From Thermococcus sp. EP1 (GTDB lineage: Archaea; Methanobacteriota_B; Thermococci; Thermococcales; Thermococcaceae): 64,000 nt of DNA. The notes beneath the pieces were generated by a model. The model was not told the origin of the DNA. It ran no database searches and was given only the letters and a program-made list of their open reading frames with translations. Position numbers and translations under genes: made by a program. The DNA lies in contig NZ_JXCG01000004.1 of the NCBI RefSeq assembly GCF_001317345.1, positions 124,001 to 188,000 on the forward strand, written 5' to 3'. Below, in pieces: positions 34,165-43,186 of this stretch. Each line of letters starts with the position of its first letter. The first letter of the stretch is position 1.

Positions 34165-34770
34165 TTAACCGCCACCAATTCTCATTTCAAACTCTTCTAC
34201 TGGAACTTTGAAGTCTTCTCTGCTTGTTATGTCGCCTCTGTTAAAGAGAACTTCTCTAGCCAACACCCAGTAAATAAGAGCTAATGCTTTTCTTCCTTTA
34301 TTGTTTGTTGGTATTGCTAGGTCAACATAACTTAACAAGTTCTCAGTGTCTACAAGAGCGACTATTGGGATTCCAACGTCAATTGCCTCTTTCATAGCTT
34401 GGTGATCTGCCCTTGGATCTGTAACTACAAGAACATCTGGCTCAAAGAAATTCTTGACTAATGGGTTTGTCATCGTTCCTGGGAGGAACCTTCCAGGTAT
34501 TGATCTTGCTCCTGTAATTTCTCCAAACTTTTTAACTGGCTTCTGACCATACAGCCTAACACTTACTGCCAATATTCTATCAGGATCAAACTTTGCAAGG
34601 AACTTACCTGCTGCCCTAAGTCTTTCATCTGTTTTTCTGACATCAAGCACATAAAGACCATCTTGTCTGACTCTGTATATAAAGCGCTTCATATCTTTTG
34701 TCTTCTGCTGTGTTCCAATGTGAACACCTGCAGCTAGATATTGATCAAGTGGAACTAAATATTCCTCCAT
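34165..34770 (-). CDS. rps2: Ribosomal protein S2
   Basis: 201-residue archaeal S2 (SA-type). Signatures are [40 protein letters not shown] and [20 protein letters not shown]. The gene lies six bases downstream of the enolase-like gene at the end of the rpoN-rpoK-enolase-like-rps2 string. Confidence 0.97.
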   Translation of the reverse strand: MEEYLVPLDQYLAAGVHIGTQQKTKDMKRFIYRVRQDGLYVLDVRKTDERLRAAGKFLAKFDPDRILAVSVRLYGQKPVKKFGEITGARSIPGRFLPGTMTNPLVKNFFEPDVLVVTDPRADHQAMKEAIDVGIPIVALVDTENLLSYVDLAIPTNNKGRKALALIYWVLAREVLFNRGDITSREDFKVPVEEFEMRIGGG

Positions 34771-34776
34771 CTTTCT

Positions 34777-35802
34777 TCACCCCTCAAATGTTATTATCCT
34801 TCCTCTTTCACCCAAATCCTCCGCTATCCTAATAAGCTCGTTTATTTTAATAAGAGAGCTCTCTTGGAGTATTATGGCGGGACACTTAAAGCCCACTGCC
34901 AAGTGGGACAACGCTTCATCAGCAGATTCATATTTTGCTTCAGCCAATATTGGCGCTATCCTTTCAGACTTGACATCATTAATCAAATTGTAAAGATCTG
35001 TAAGAGTTCCTAAGTTAATTGGTTTAATTGAAAGAGCGTTGTAATATCTTCTATCAAGTATATCCTTTGTTTTGAAGAGATATTCCCCATCAATAAATAC
35101 TCCATGAGTCCCAGCTATAAGTTCAAGGAAGAGTTCTTCCTCCCCTAACGGCTTAATGTAAGCAATATTATAATCCTCAACCGCCTGGAGTACATCCTCA
35201 ATTTTCATCTCTCTCTTTTGTATCAATCCTAGTGCAACTTCAAGTCCTAGTTCATCACCTGCCACTTCTGAAGCCTTTGAAAGTTCTTCTAAACTGATTC
35301 CTTTACTGTTCTCTTTAATTTTCACCATAGCATCAATTACATCTGAGATCTCCATTAAATCCCTGACAAGCACAATGTACTCAAAATTATCATCTTCAGC
35401 AAATTTGAGCATTGGAACTGGGAGCTCAGTGGTAAAAGTCCCTCCAATGTAACTGTACAGAGGCACTTTTTTCACGTTCGCAGCGGCCTTTGCAACAGCT
35501 ACTGAAACTGCTAAAGCTGTGTTGGCACCAATATGGCTCAAATCCTCAGTCCCATCTATCTCCCAAAGATAAGAGTCTATAAGCTCTTGTTCTTGAGAAT
35601 CAAAGCCAATTAACTCTGGACCAATTATTTCATCAACTTCACTCACAGCCCTGTGTGCCTCCACGATATATAAGGAGGGATTTTCGTCAATAGGGGCTGC
35701 AAATCTCCCAAAGCCGGAAGTAGTAATAACGTCAATCTCAACAGAGTATTTGCCACCTTTAAGGACTGAGATTCTGCCAACTACATTTTCAATTACTGTC
35801 AT
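34777..35802 (-). CDS. Enolase-like protein with lost catalytic motifs
   Basis: 341-residue enolase homologue, shorter than the usual 420-430. Preserved stretches are GANTALAVSVAVAKAAANVK, LPVPMLKF, AGDELG (enolase: VGDEGGFAP) and ALSIKPINLGTLTDLYNLIN, which keeps the barrel Lys. Missing or altered are the NGGxHAxN active-site loop (now AEDDNFEYIVL), the SHRSGE histidine loop (now EAKYESADEALSHLAVG) and probably the metal acids. Glycolytic activity is therefore unlikely. It occupies the position of eno in the archaeal rpoK-eno-rps2 cluster, so it is probably the relic or repurposed original enolase, with a functional copy elsewhere. Confidence 0.85.
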   Translation of the reverse strand: MTVIENVVGRISVLKGGKYSVEIDVITTSGFGRFAAPIDENPSLYIVEAHRAVSEVDEIIGPELIGFDSQEQELIDSYLWEIDGTEDLSHIGANTALAVSVAVAKAAANVKKVPLYSYIGGTFTTELPVPMLKFAEDDNFEYIVLVRDLMEISDVIDAMVKIKENSKGISLEELSKASEVAGDELGLEVALGLIQKREMKIEDVLQAVEDYNIAYIKPLGEEELFLELIAGTHGVFIDGEYLFKTKDILDRRYYNALSIKPINLGTLTDLYNLINDVKSERIAPILAEAKYESADEALSHLAVGFKCPAIILQESSLIKINELIRIAEDLGERGRIITFEG

Positions 35803-35810
35803 CAGATCAC

Positions 35811-35984
35811 CTAACTAGGCCTTATAACGGTTATTGGGATTATCCCCTTTTCAAACTCTACTATTGCAGCATCCAACGGGCTCGCTCCTTCTGGAATATT
35901 AATTAACACCGGTGCGCCCATAGCTATCTGCAACGCCCTTGCACCTATAATCCTCGCCTTTTCAAATCTTGTATATCTAAACAT
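35811..35984 (-). CDS. rpoK: DNA-directed RNA polymerase subunit K (Rpb6 homologue)
   Basis: 57-residue subunit that holds the largest RNA polymerase subunit together. The sequence is [20 protein letters not shown] followed by [20 protein letters not shown] and ending [11 protein letters not shown], which matches Rpb6 throughout. A GGGTGATATG ribosome binding site precedes the ATG at 35984. Eight bases separate it from the enolase-like start. tRNA-Pro(GGG) lies directly upstream. Confidence 0.96.
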   Translation of the reverse strand: MFRYTRFEKARIIGARALQIAMGAPVLINIPEGASPLDAAIVEFEKGIIPITVIRPS

Positions 35985-36006
35985 CACATATCACCCATGC
36001 AAATTT

Positions 36007-36084
36007 TGGTGGGGCCGCCGGGATTTGAACCCGGGTCTCCGGCACCCCAAGCCGGGAGGATGGACCAAGCTACCCCACGGCCCC
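36007..36084 (-). tRNA. tRNA-Pro (anticodon GGG)
   Basis: Minus-strand cloverleaf with acceptor GGGGCCG/CGGCCCC, anticodon stem CCGGC/GCCGG and loop TTGGGGT, T arm GGTTCAAATCC and encoded CCA. It sits between rpoN (20 bases upstream) and rpoK (22 bases downstream) on the same strand, inside an RNA polymerase/ribosomal operon. Confidence 0.96.
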
Positions 36085-36104
36085 TCCAAAGAAATGTGGT
36101 TGTT

Positions 36105-36302
36105 TTAGTACACCCTATAATGCATGATCTCATCTATGAGTTCAACATGACTTAGGAGCATTCTTCTACAGCAATATCTTTCAAGTCCAAGGTCATCAAG
36201 GACTTTCTCTGGATCTTCTCCTTTTTCAACACGCTCTTTGAATATGTAATACTTATCTCCAATCACCTTTCCACAGGTGAAACATCTCACGGGAACTATC
36301 AA
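36105..36302 (-). CDS. rpoN: DNA-directed RNA polymerase subunit N (Rpb10 homologue)
   Basis: 65-residue zinc-binding subunit with the Rpb10 motif [16 protein letters not shown] and the distal [16 protein letters not shown]. The start is a TTG at 36302 preceded by AAAAGGTGG; the longer ATG reading (17 codons more) has no ribosome binding site and would not match Rpb10. It follows rps9 by 47 bases. Confidence 0.93.
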   Translation of the reverse strand: MIVPVRCFTCGKVIGDKYYIFKERVEKGEDPEKVLDDLGLERYCCRRMLLSHVELIDEIMHYRVY

Positions 36303-36349
36303 ACGAACCACCTTTTTAGTTTTTAGATTTAAGGAAATTTTAAAGGGAA

Positions 36350-36757
36350 TCAACGGTAACTCTTTTGCCTTTTTGCTCTTGGACCTTTTGTAGAGCGGTT
36401 TGGTTTGTGCGGCTCTGTTCTTCTTGAGTCACCAACAAGCATAGTTCTATCGTACTTCATAAACTTTTCTTTGAGGTTCATGTCCCCAGTCCACTCTACT
36501 AATGCTCTCGCTATTGCAATTCTGGCTGCTTCAGCTTGTCCCATAAAACCTCCGCCTTCAACCTTAACATCAATATCTACTTTACTTAGTATTTCTTCTC
36601 CAGCAAGAACTAATGGCTCCATTATTGTGAATCTGGCTATTTCTGGCTCAAGTATCTCAACAGGCTTGTAGTTAACTCTCACTCTGCCCTTCCCTTCCCT
36701 TATAGTAGCTCTCGCAACTGCACTTTTTCTTTTTCCTGCGGTTTGAATTATCCTCAT
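36350..36757 (-). CDS. rps9: Ribosomal protein S9
   Basis: 135-residue S9 with [20 protein letters not shown] at the start, [20 protein letters not shown] in the middle and the basic tail [17 protein letters not shown] that reaches the decoding site. The ATG at 36757 follows GAGGTGATGATA. Eleven bases after rpl13. Confidence 0.97.
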   Translation of the reverse strand: MRIIQTAGKRKSAVARATIREGKGRVRVNYKPVEILEPEIARFTIMEPLVLAGEEILSKVDIDVKVEGGGFMGQAEAARIAIARALVEWTGDMNLKEKFMKYDRTMLVGDSRRTEPHKPNRSTKGPRAKRQKSYR

Positions 36758-36767
36758 TATCATCACC

Positions 36768-37196
36768 TCAGAATTTTCCACCAAGGAACTTAGCAACCTC
36801 TCCAACTGTCACATATTTAGGAGTTTTAATTCTTGACATGTGGGCTTCAATTATTGTTTCAAACTCCTTACCCTCAAACTCTTTTGGAACTCCTGCATAT
36901 ACTTTAAGCCTCTTAAATGCTTTTCGTCCTCTCTCTGTCTTCCATGGGAGCATTCCTCTGATGGTTCTCCTAACTAGTTCGTCACTTCTTTTTGGATAGA
37001 ATGGTCCTTTTCTCGGATTTGTTCTTGTCCTGAGTTCTGTCCTTTGCTTATACTTTTCAAAGATAAACTCCCTGTTCCCAGTGATTATTGCCTTCTCCGC
37101 ATTGACAATAATGATCTCCTCTCCTTCAAGGAGCATTTTTGCAACTTTTGATGCAAGTCTCCCAAGGATTAACCCTTCAGCATTAATAATTCTCAT
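36768..37196 (-). CDS. rpl13: Ribosomal protein L13
   Basis: 142-residue L13: [40 protein letters not shown] and [20 protein letters not shown] are diagnostic. It lies six bases after rpl18e in the archaeal L18e-L13-S9 order. Confidence 0.97.
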   Translation of the reverse strand: MRIINAEGLILGRLASKVAKMLLEGEEIIIVNAEKAIITGNREFIFEKYKQRTELRTRTNPRKGPFYPKRSDELVRRTIRGMLPWKTERGRKAFKRLKVYAGVPKEFEGKEFETIIEAHMSRIKTPKYVTVGEVAKFLGGKF

Positions 37197-37202
37197 GGCT
37201 CA

Positions 37203-37565
37203 TCACTCCATTATGATTACTCCACTACCTTTTGGGTTTCTCTCGACGAGATCTTCAATTGCTATCGCTTCTCCACCAGCTTGGAGGATCTTTTCTTTTG
37301 CTTTTTCACTGAACTTCCATGCTGCCACAATGACCTTATGATCTAATGTCCCAGCTCCAAGAACACTTCCAGGCACTATTACAATGTCTCCTTCCTTTGT
37401 ATGCCTATTTATTCTGCTAAGGTTTACTTCAGCTCTTTGTCTTCTTGGCCTCTCTAAGCGCCAAGCTACATCCTTCCATATCTTAACATCCTCTTCATTT
37501 GACTTCTTTCTTAGATAGCGAATGAGTCTTCTCAAATTAATATCAGTTGGACCAGTCCTCTTCAT
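37203..37565 (-). CDS. rpl18e: Ribosomal protein L18e
   Basis: 120-residue archaeal/eukaryotic L18e (L15-like fold). It starts [20 protein letters not shown] and ends with [13 protein letters not shown]. The ATG at 37565 is seven bases after GGAGG; upstream in-frame starts fall inside or before the ribosome binding site. Confidence 0.96.
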   Translation of the reverse strand: MKRTGPTDINLRRLIRYLRKKSNEEDVKIWKDVAWRLERPRRQRAEVNLSRINRHTKEGDIVIVPGSVLGAGTLDHKVIVAAWKFSEKAKEKILQAGGEAIAIEDLVERNPKGSGVIIME

Positions 37566-37615
37566 GAGCATTCCTCCTTTCCTACTTCTCGCACCAAGGG
37601 ACGGGGTGATCATCA

Positions 37616-37703
37616 TGGTGCGGGGGCGGGGATTTGAACCCCGGAACCCCTACGGGACGGGACCCTAAATCCCGCGCCTTTGGCCAGGCTCGGCAACCCC
37701 CGC
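37616..37703 (-). tRNA. tRNA-Leu (anticodon TAG)
   Basis: Minus-strand class II tRNA with acceptor GCGGGGG/CCCCCGC, anticodon loop TTTAGGG between GCGGGA and TCCCGT, a long variable arm (CGTAGGGGTTC region), T arm GGTTCAAATCC and encoded CCA. Its 5' end is one base after the rpoD stop codon, and rpl18e follows. Confidence 0.96.
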
Positions 37704-37704
37704 G

Positions 37705-38481
37705 CTATTCGGCTAATTTATGAAGCTCGTTTATAAATTTATCGCTCTTTCTCATTAGAATTTTAAGTGCTAAGCTTACAATTTCCTCAACAGGGAGTTC
37801 TCCGTTACTTTCCACTGTAAAGACAAATGTATTGGGGATTACCTCTTCTTTTATTTTGTTCCCAATGTACTGCTCAAATTCCCTTGGAATGTAAAAGCTT
37901 GTTATTGTAGTTAGTATCAATTCATCCTCAGTCTCTTCAATGGGGAGCTTTTTCCTTTTTGCAATTTCCTTAATCTTTTCCCAATTTGGGATTTCTTTAC
38001 TTACATGAACTTTTGTTAAGTATTTGTAGTAAGCAAATCCCGGTTGCCATTTGACATGATCCTTTCCTTTTCCTAATTTTGCATATGCATTAAAAACTAA
38101 GCGTTGTCCCTCTGCGAGTTTTACTATAGGGATATTTGGAGTCACTGGCCTTACATCAGGATCATCACTCTTCAAATCACCTGAGTACACTATAGCCGGA
38201 CCCTCAGCTTCTAAACTTAGAGTAACAGTGTAATCCTCTAACTCCATGCTATCTAGTTCAAATCTATCAAAGGGGGTTGTTAGAGGGATCAATGCTAGTC
38301 TATGAGCTATTATCTCATCAAAAAGGGCTGAATCATTTTCATAGAACTCCACTTCATCGATCGCAAAAGTTGGGACTTCTCCCAAGATAGTTCTCCTAAG
38401 TGCATTTGCAAACGCAACATCTACTCCTTCCAAAATAAAACGGATTGCATCATCTCTTTTTTCAAGAATCTTTATTTGCAT
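37705..38481 (-). CDS. rpoD: DNA-directed RNA polymerase subunit D (Rpb3/alpha-like)
   Basis: 258-residue assembly-platform subunit. Features are [20 protein letters not shown], the alpha-motif [20 protein letters not shown] and a long insertion leading to [20 protein letters not shown]. It lacks the four-cysteine FeS motif found in some archaeal RpoD. The ATG at 38481 follows GGTGAG; the longer reading would overlap rps11. It ends next to tRNA-Leu. Confidence 0.97.
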   Translation of the reverse strand: MQIKILEKRDDAIRFILEGVDVAFANALRRTILGEVPTFAIDEVEFYENDSALFDEIIAHRLALIPLTTPFDRFELDSMELEDYTVTLSLEAEGPAIVYSGDLKSDDPDVRPVTPNIPIVKLAEGQRLVFNAYAKLGKGKDHVKWQPGFAYYKYLTKVHVSKEIPNWEKIKEIAKRKKLPIEETEDELILTTITSFYIPREFEQYIGNKIKEEVIPNTFVFTVESNGELPVEEIVSLALKILMRKSDKFINELHKLAE

Positions 38482-38515
38482 TTTTCTCACCAAAAAAGAG
38501 GTTTTAAGGAAAAAA

Positions 38516-38935
38516 TCAAACTCTTCTTCCCCTTCTACCGCCTTTTGGCCTTGTGCCATCGTGCGGTATAGGTGTAGCATCCTCTACTCTCCCTATTCTA
38601 AGACCTGCTCTTGCAAGTGCTCTAATTGCTGCTTGAGCACCGGGGCCTGGGTTTTTGCTTCTGCTTCCTCCAGGAGCTCTAACTTTTATATGAACTCCAG
38701 TGATGCCCTTTTCAATGGCCTCTTCTGCTGCCCTCCTAGCAGCAATCATTGCTGCATAGGGTGATGATTCATCTCTGTCTGCCTTAACTACCATCCCACC
38801 GCTCCATTTTGAAATAGTCTCAGCTCCAGTTAGATCTGTTATATGAATAATCGTGTTATTGTAAGAGGCATAGATGTGGGCCACGCCCCATTTTTCTTTT
38901 TTCTTTATATTAACAACTTGTTGTTCCTCACTCAT
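38516..38935 (-). CDS. rps11: Ribosomal protein S11
   Basis: 139-residue S11 with [40 protein letters not shown] and the C-terminal [19 protein letters not shown]. It overlaps the rps4 end by four bases. Confidence 0.97.
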   Translation of the reverse strand: MSEEQQVVNIKKKEKWGVAHIYASYNNTIIHITDLTGAETISKWSGGMVVKADRDESSPYAAMIAARRAAEEAIEKGITGVHIKVRAPGGSRSKNPGPGAQAAIRALARAGLRIGRVEDATPIPHDGTRPKGGRRGRRV

Positions 38936-39474
38936 TGTGCCTCACCCTTCTGAGCCTCTTCAATCATCATTCTTTCAGGATGTTGAGAATTCGCAAATGG
39001 TGATGCTCTTGAATATGTTATCCCGCTTTCTTCCTCTTTGAGTACTAGGTAACTTGGTGATCTGACTACTTGGCCATTTACCTCAATATGTCCGTGAACA
39101 ATTAGCTGTCTTGCTTGTTTGATTGTCCTTGCTAGACCTTTTTTGAATACCAATGTTTGAAGCCTCCTCTCAAGAATATCATCTATTGTAAGTGAAAGAA
39201 CATCATCAAGGTGTGCCCCTTCTGGGAGCATACCAAGTCTCACAAGTCTTTGAAGAAGCTGAGCCCTCTCAATCTCTGCCTGTTTTCCTCTCGCAGCTAG
39301 TAAACGCCTGGCTCTTCTTCTAAAGTTCTTGAGTTGAGTTTCGTGCTTCCATAGCTCCTTTTTATTTTTAAGAGCGTATTTTTGAACCAATACCCTCTCT
39401 CTATCAAGTCTTTCTTTAATCCATGGATGAGAGGGAGTTTCATACCTTTTCCTTTGTCTTTTTGGATCTCCCAT
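38932..39474 (-). CDS. rps4: Ribosomal protein S4
   Basis: 180-residue archaeal S4, an early rRNA-binding assembly protein. It has [20 protein letters not shown] and the S4 RNA-binding motif [20 protein letters not shown]. It lacks the zinc site of some bacterial homologues. In the order S13-S4-S11-RpoD. Confidence 0.97.
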   Translation of the reverse strand: MGDPKRQRKRYETPSHPWIKERLDRERVLVQKYALKNKKELWKHETQLKNFRRRARRLLAARGKQAEIERAQLLQRLVRLGMLPEGAHLDDVLSLTIDDILERRLQTLVFKKGLARTIKQARQLIVHGHIEVNGQVVRSPSYLVLKEEESGITYSRASPFANSQHPERMMIEEAQKGEAQ

Positions 39475-39484
39475 TTATACCACC

Positions 39485-39931
39485 TCACTTCTTCCTTCTG
39501 CTAACACCAAGTGTAGAACCTCTTCTAAAGTTCGACTTAGTCCTTTGTCCTCTTAGTGGCAGACCAAGCTCATGCCTGATACCCCTGTAAGCCCTGATTC
39601 TCCTGAGCCTATTAACATCTTCACGCCATGCCATGACGAGTTTTGCCCCAGTAAGATGTAGGTCTCTTCCACTTTCATAATCTTTAGGTCTGTTAAGTAT
39701 CCATCCAGGAATACCATACTTTCCAGGATCTTCAAGAACTGCTTCAATAGCCTTTACTTGCTCTTCTGTAAGATAACCCGCTTTCATCTTTGGATCTAAA
39801 CCTGCAACCTTGCATATTATTGTTGCAAAGTTTACACCTATTCCTTTGATCCCAGTAAGGGCCAATCTAAGTTGTTTGTGGCCATCTATATCAACATTTG
39901 CTACACGCACGATATGTCTAAAGTCAGCCAT
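39485..39931 (-). CDS. rps13: Ribosomal protein S13
   Basis: 148-residue S13: [40 protein letters not shown] and the C-terminal [20 protein letters not shown] are typical. The ATG at 39931 follows GAGGTGTGAT. tRNA-Ser(TGA) is 41 bases upstream on the same strand. Confidence 0.97.
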   Translation of the reverse strand: MADFRHIVRVANVDIDGHKQLRLALTGIKGIGVNFATIICKVAGLDPKMKAGYLTEEQVKAIEAVLEDPGKYGIPGWILNRPKDYESGRDLHLTGAKLVMAWREDVNRLRRIRAYRGIRHELGLPLRGQRTKSNFRRGSTLGVSRRKK

Positions 39932-39972
39932 TATAATCACACCTCCATATCTCAATCCTTTAAAGAGGATTT

Positions 39973-40059
39973 TGGCGCCGGGACGGGGATTTGAACCCCG
40001 GCGGGCAAACGCCCACGGGCTCTCAAGGCCCGCGCCATCCCAGGCTAGGCTATCCCGGC
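39973..40059 (-). tRNA. tRNA-Ser (anticodon TGA)
   Basis: Minus-strand class II tRNA with acceptor GCCGGGA/TCCCGGC, anticodon stem CGGGC/GCCCG with loop CTTGAGA, long variable arm GGGCGTTTGCCC, T arm GGTTCAAATCC and encoded CCA. Its first 15 bases are the last codons of the upstream methyltransferase gene on the same strand. Confidence 0.96.
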
Positions 40060-40632
40060 ATACACTCTAAAGCCCGAGCCCTTCGCAAGTTCAACCACTT
40101 CTTTAAAGCTCTCCTCCATTAAAGTCTTAATATATTTTGCGCCTTGATTAGTGCGAATTACAATTTGAAGTAATCCTCCATCGTAGAGATGAAGGGGTGC
40201 ATTTATAACTATTTCCCTCAACACATCCTTACCCGCATGTACTGGAGGGTTTGTAATTATGCTATGAAACTTTTCACCTGTGACGGGTTCATAAAGATAA
40301 CCCCATCTTACCTCGGCATTCTTAATGTTATTGATTTTTAAGTTTTTCTTCGCTATGTTCACAGCCCTCCTATTAACATCCGTCATTACAACCCGCTTCA
40401 CAAATTTAGAGGCAACTATACCAATAACACCATATCCGCAACCAAGATCAAGCACTTCCCAGTCTTTATCTAACACTGCACTCTCTATTAGGAGTTGGGT
40501 CCCTCTATCAAGCTTTCCAAAGGAAAAAACACCGCTAGCAGTGATGAATTTAAAATACTCCCCTCTAATAAATACTTCAATCATTTTAGTTTTCAGTGGT
40601 ACTTGTGGTTCTTTAGAGTAATAATGGCTCAT
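40045..40632 (-). CDS. Class I SAM-dependent methyltransferase (RsmC/MTS-like)
   Basis: 195-residue cytosolic methyltransferase with motif [17 protein letters not shown] (about 60-75), motif [11 protein letters not shown] and the catalytic motif [14 protein letters not shown] (about 125-138). NPP-type motifs occur in enzymes that methylate nitrogen on RNA or protein, such as RsmC. The target is unknown, though the neighbours are translation genes. The last four codons and TAG stop are the first 15 bases of tRNA-Ser (GCC GGG ATA GCC TAG), so tRNA 5' processing removes the stop codon from the mRNA. Confidence 0.85.
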   Translation of the reverse strand: MSHYYSKEPQVPLKTKMIEVFIRGEYFKFITASGVFSFGKLDRGTQLLIESAVLDKDWEVLDLGCGYGVIGIVASKFVKRVVMTDVNRRAVNIAKKNLKINNIKNAEVRWGYLYEPVTGEKFHSIITNPPVHAGKDVLREIVINAPLHLYDGGLLQIVIRTNQGAKYIKTLMEESFKEVVELAKGSGFRVYAGIA

Positions 40633-40650
40633 GATCGAAGGTTAGCAAAG

Positions 40651-40664
40651 GAGTTTATAAATCT
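40651..40664 (-). promoter_or_regulatory. TATA promoter of the methyltransferase/tRNA-Ser unit
   Basis: The minus strand reads TTAGATTTATAAACTC, a TATA box about 25 bases upstream of the methyltransferase ATG. It lies in the gap after the cbf5 end and gives a very short leader. Confidence 0.55.
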
Positions 40665-40686
40665 AAGTGGGAGAAAAGAAAACACT

Positions 40687-41697
40687 CTACCACATTTTCG
40701 GATACCAATCTCGTGGCATAAATACCTTTTCAACATCTACTGCAATCCCTTTTGCCTTCGTTAACATCTCTTGAGTGCTCATTTTTGCTTTACCTAATGC
40801 CACAAGCTCGTCTTTGAGAGTCATTATTGCAATTAAATCACCCGGCTTAATACCTTTATGAAGCCTCACTATGCCTGGAACCGCTAAATCAGCACCATGG
40901 GTAACCGCTGCCACTGCTGAATCCCTAATCCAAACTTTAGGTAAATGTTCTACTGCCTTTTCCATTGGCTGAATTGAATTTCTAAAGTAACTCTCAATCC
41001 CATCATCTTTCCAGAAATGATAAGCATCTATTAAATCATGAAGGCTTACAAGTGTCTCATCTTCTCGGAAAGGTCCACTTCTGCTTCTTCTAAGTTCAGC
41101 CATATGTGCCCCAACACCCAAAGCAAGGCCCATGTGATGAATGAGAGAACGTATGTAAGTACCTGCTTCAACACCGACCCTAAAAAGAACGTCTTTACCA
41201 TCAATTTCTAAAACTTCAATATAGTAAACTTTTCTAGTCCTTAATCTCCTTTTAACAGCACTCCTCAATGGCGGTCTTTGAATGATCTCTCCTTCAAATT
41301 CCCTCATGACAGCTCTTATCTTATCCTCTGAAACACTTCCATGAAGATGCATTAAAGCAATATACTCTTTTCCGGCAGGCAAAAGAGCCTGCACAACTCT
41401 AGTAGCCCTCTCAAGAGCTACTGGTAAAACTCCCGTAACCTTCGGGTCGAGAGTCCCCCCATGACCAGCTTTTTGAAGATTAAGCAGCTTCTTAATCCAT
41501 GCCACAACCTCGTGGCTAGTTGGACCAGGAGGCTTGTCAAGATTTATCACACCAAACTGGAGATGAAGTTCAATAGGCCTCCTCTCTGGAGGATATCCCC
41601 ATTTTGGATTGGTCTCAGCATTCTCATCCTTTATAACAACCTCTCTCTTGAGATCAGCAGGAAGTACGAGCTCTCGCTTTTTCCTTTTCTTAGCCAT
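40687..41697 (-). CDS. cbf5: tRNA/rRNA pseudouridine synthase Cbf5 (TruB family, H/ACA RNP)
   Basis: 336-residue catalytic subunit of archaeal H/ACA ribonucleoproteins. It has an N-terminal extension, INLDKPPGPTSHEVVAWIKK, the catalytic loop GHGGTLDPKVTGVLPVALER with the conserved Asp, YIRSLIHHMGLALGVGAHMA, and a C-terminal PUA domain (about 255-330, WIRDSAVAAVTHGADLAVPG). The ATG at 41697 follows AGGTGAGGAG. Own promoter upstream. Confidence 0.96.
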   Translation of the reverse strand: MAKKRKKRELVLPADLKREVVIKDENAETNPKWGYPPERRPIELHLQFGVINLDKPPGPTSHEVVAWIKKLLNLQKAGHGGTLDPKVTGVLPVALERATRVVQALLPAGKEYIALMHLHGSVSEDKIRAVMREFEGEIIQRPPLRSAVKRRLRTRKVYYIEVLEIDGKDVLFRVGVEAGTYIRSLIHHMGLALGVGAHMAELRRSRSGPFREDETLVSLHDLIDAYHFWKDDGIESYFRNSIQPMEKAVEHLPKVWIRDSAVAAVTHGADLAVPGIVRLHKGIKPGDLIAIMTLKDELVALGKAKMSTQEMLTKAKGIAVDVEKVFMPRDWYPKMW

Positions 41698-41727
41698 TCT
41701 CCTCACCTACAAAAAATTGAAAGAGAT

Positions 41728-41742
41728 GGTTATAAATCTTTA
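41728..41742 (-). promoter_or_regulatory. TATA promoter of cbf5
   Basis: The minus strand reads AAAGATTTATAACCATC, a TATA box about 37 bases upstream of the cbf5 ATG. Confidence 0.55.
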
Positions 41743-41860
41743 GAATACTCCCATCATGATTCCTACCCCACTCTATGAGAGACTATCAAAAAGTAACCTA
41801 AAACACTTCTTCTAGGAATGAGAAAGACTAAAAAAGCCTTCTTAAGCCGGTTTTCCTTTT

Positions 41861-43186
41861 TTAGAGCATGTACAAGATATCGTATGAATGACTTGGATAT
41901 GTATAATAAGCATGTTTTAGATCCTTAGCTGTTAGGCCCAGTTTAATTGCAAGAGCAAAGATGTTCACAATTTCCTCTGCATTTTGACCAAGCAAATGTG
42001 CTCCAAGAATCCTATTTCCTTCTCCGATTAGAATCTTATAACATGAATACTTTTGATTTATTCTAATGGAGTTGTACCATTTTGAAGTATCGCCTTTTTT
42101 TATGATGAATTTGAGGCCCTTTTTCCTAGCCTCCTCTTCCTTTAAGCCAACAGAGGCCATTGGAGGGATTGTAAAGACTACTGTAGGTATTGCAGTATAA
42201 TCAATTTTCACATGGTTTCCTTTGATAATATTGTTTGCAGCTATACTTCCCTCTACTGCTGCAACTGGTGTCAATGGTAAACCACCTTTGGCGCAATCTC
42301 CAGCAGCATAAATATTCTCATTCGTTGTTTGCATATATTCATTGACCTTTATCCCTTTCTCGTCATATTCAACGCCAGCCACTTCCAGCCCGAGGTCATC
42401 CACATTGGGTATCCTCCCCGCTCCGTGAACTACGAGATTAACCTCAAAATTTCCTTGCGGAGTTTTCACAACAAATGAGTCTGCCCTTTTCTCCACTTCC
42501 TTCACGGGAGCGTTTGTCACAACCTTTATGCCCCTCTCCTCAGTGGCTTTGATGAGACTATCAACTATATAAGGCTCAAAATTCTTCAAGGGCCTTTCAC
42601 TTCTGTGAAGTATTGTCACAGAACTCCCAGCGCGTGCTGCTAAATGTGCAAATTCAAATGATATATACCCCCCACCGATGAAAACTATCCTCTCCGGCAA
42701 CTCATCAAGTTCAAGAAACTCATCGCTGGTTATAACATGCTCCTCTCCCGGAATGTTAAGTTTTCTCGGCTTTGCACCTGTTGCTACCAAAAACTTGTCA
42801 GAGAGTATGACCTCACCGTTTACCTCTATTCTATCCTTGTCTATAAACCGAGCGCTCCCATGGATCGTCTCCACCCCTGCTTTTTTGAAAGCCCTCTCAA
42901 TCCTCTCTGGAAAACCTTTAGTCCATTCTCCCTTAAAAGCCATGAGCTTTTTCCAATTTATATACACTTTTCCTTCAATGCCTTTGTCTTTCATCCTTTC
43001 GGCCCAATCTACAAGCTCAGCTCCACCAATGAGAATTTTCTTCGGGTCACAACCTCTTAGAGCACATGTTCCCCCAAATGACCTCTCATCAACAATAGCA
43101 ACACTCAGCCCAGCCCTTGCAAACTTATAAACAGCAGAAGAACCAGCTACACCAGTTCCAATAACAACCACATCAAACTTTCTCAT
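41861..43186 (-). CDS. Pyridine nucleotide-disulfide oxidoreductase (mercuric/glutathione reductase-like)
   Basis: 441-residue FAD flavoprotein with FAD motif VVVIGTGVAGSSAVYKFA, redox-active disulfide GGTCALRGCDPKK (about 38-50), NAD(P) motif IVFIGGGYISFEFAHLAARA, and FAD motif NENIYAAGDCAKGGLPLTPV. The C-terminal interface domain ends YYTYPSHSYDILYML. The usual HPTxxE catalytic His-Glu pair is replaced, so the disulfide relay may work differently. Start at the ATG at 43186 or 43195, both overlapping the DUF427 gene; the pair is translationally coupled. Substrate unknown. Confidence 0.88.
   Translation of the reverse strand: MRKFDVVVIGTGVAGSSAVYKFARAGLSVAIVDERSFGGTCALRGCDPKKILIGGAELVDWAERMKDKGIEGKVYINWKKLMAFKGEWTKGFPERIERAFKKAGVETIHGSARFIDKDRIEVNGEVILSDKFLVATGAKPRKLNIPGEEHVITSDEFLELDELPERIVFIGGGYISFEFAHLAARAGSSVTILHRSERPLKNFEPYIVDSLIKATEERGIKVVTNAPVKEVEKRADSFVVKTPQGNFEVNLVVHGAGRIPNVDDLGLEVAGVEYDEKGIKVNEYMQTTNENIYAAGDCAKGGLPLTPVAAVEGSIAANNIIKGNHVKIDYTAIPTVVFTIPPMASVGLKEEEARKKGLKFIIKKGDTSKWYNSIRINQKYSCYKILIGEGNRILGAHLLGQNAEEIVNIFALAIKLGLTAKDLKHAYYTYPSHSYDILYML

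Noticed and set aside
36303-36353. Longer ATG start for rpoN
   Set aside because: The extra 17 residues are not part of Rpb10, and the TTG at 36302 has a good ribosome binding site.
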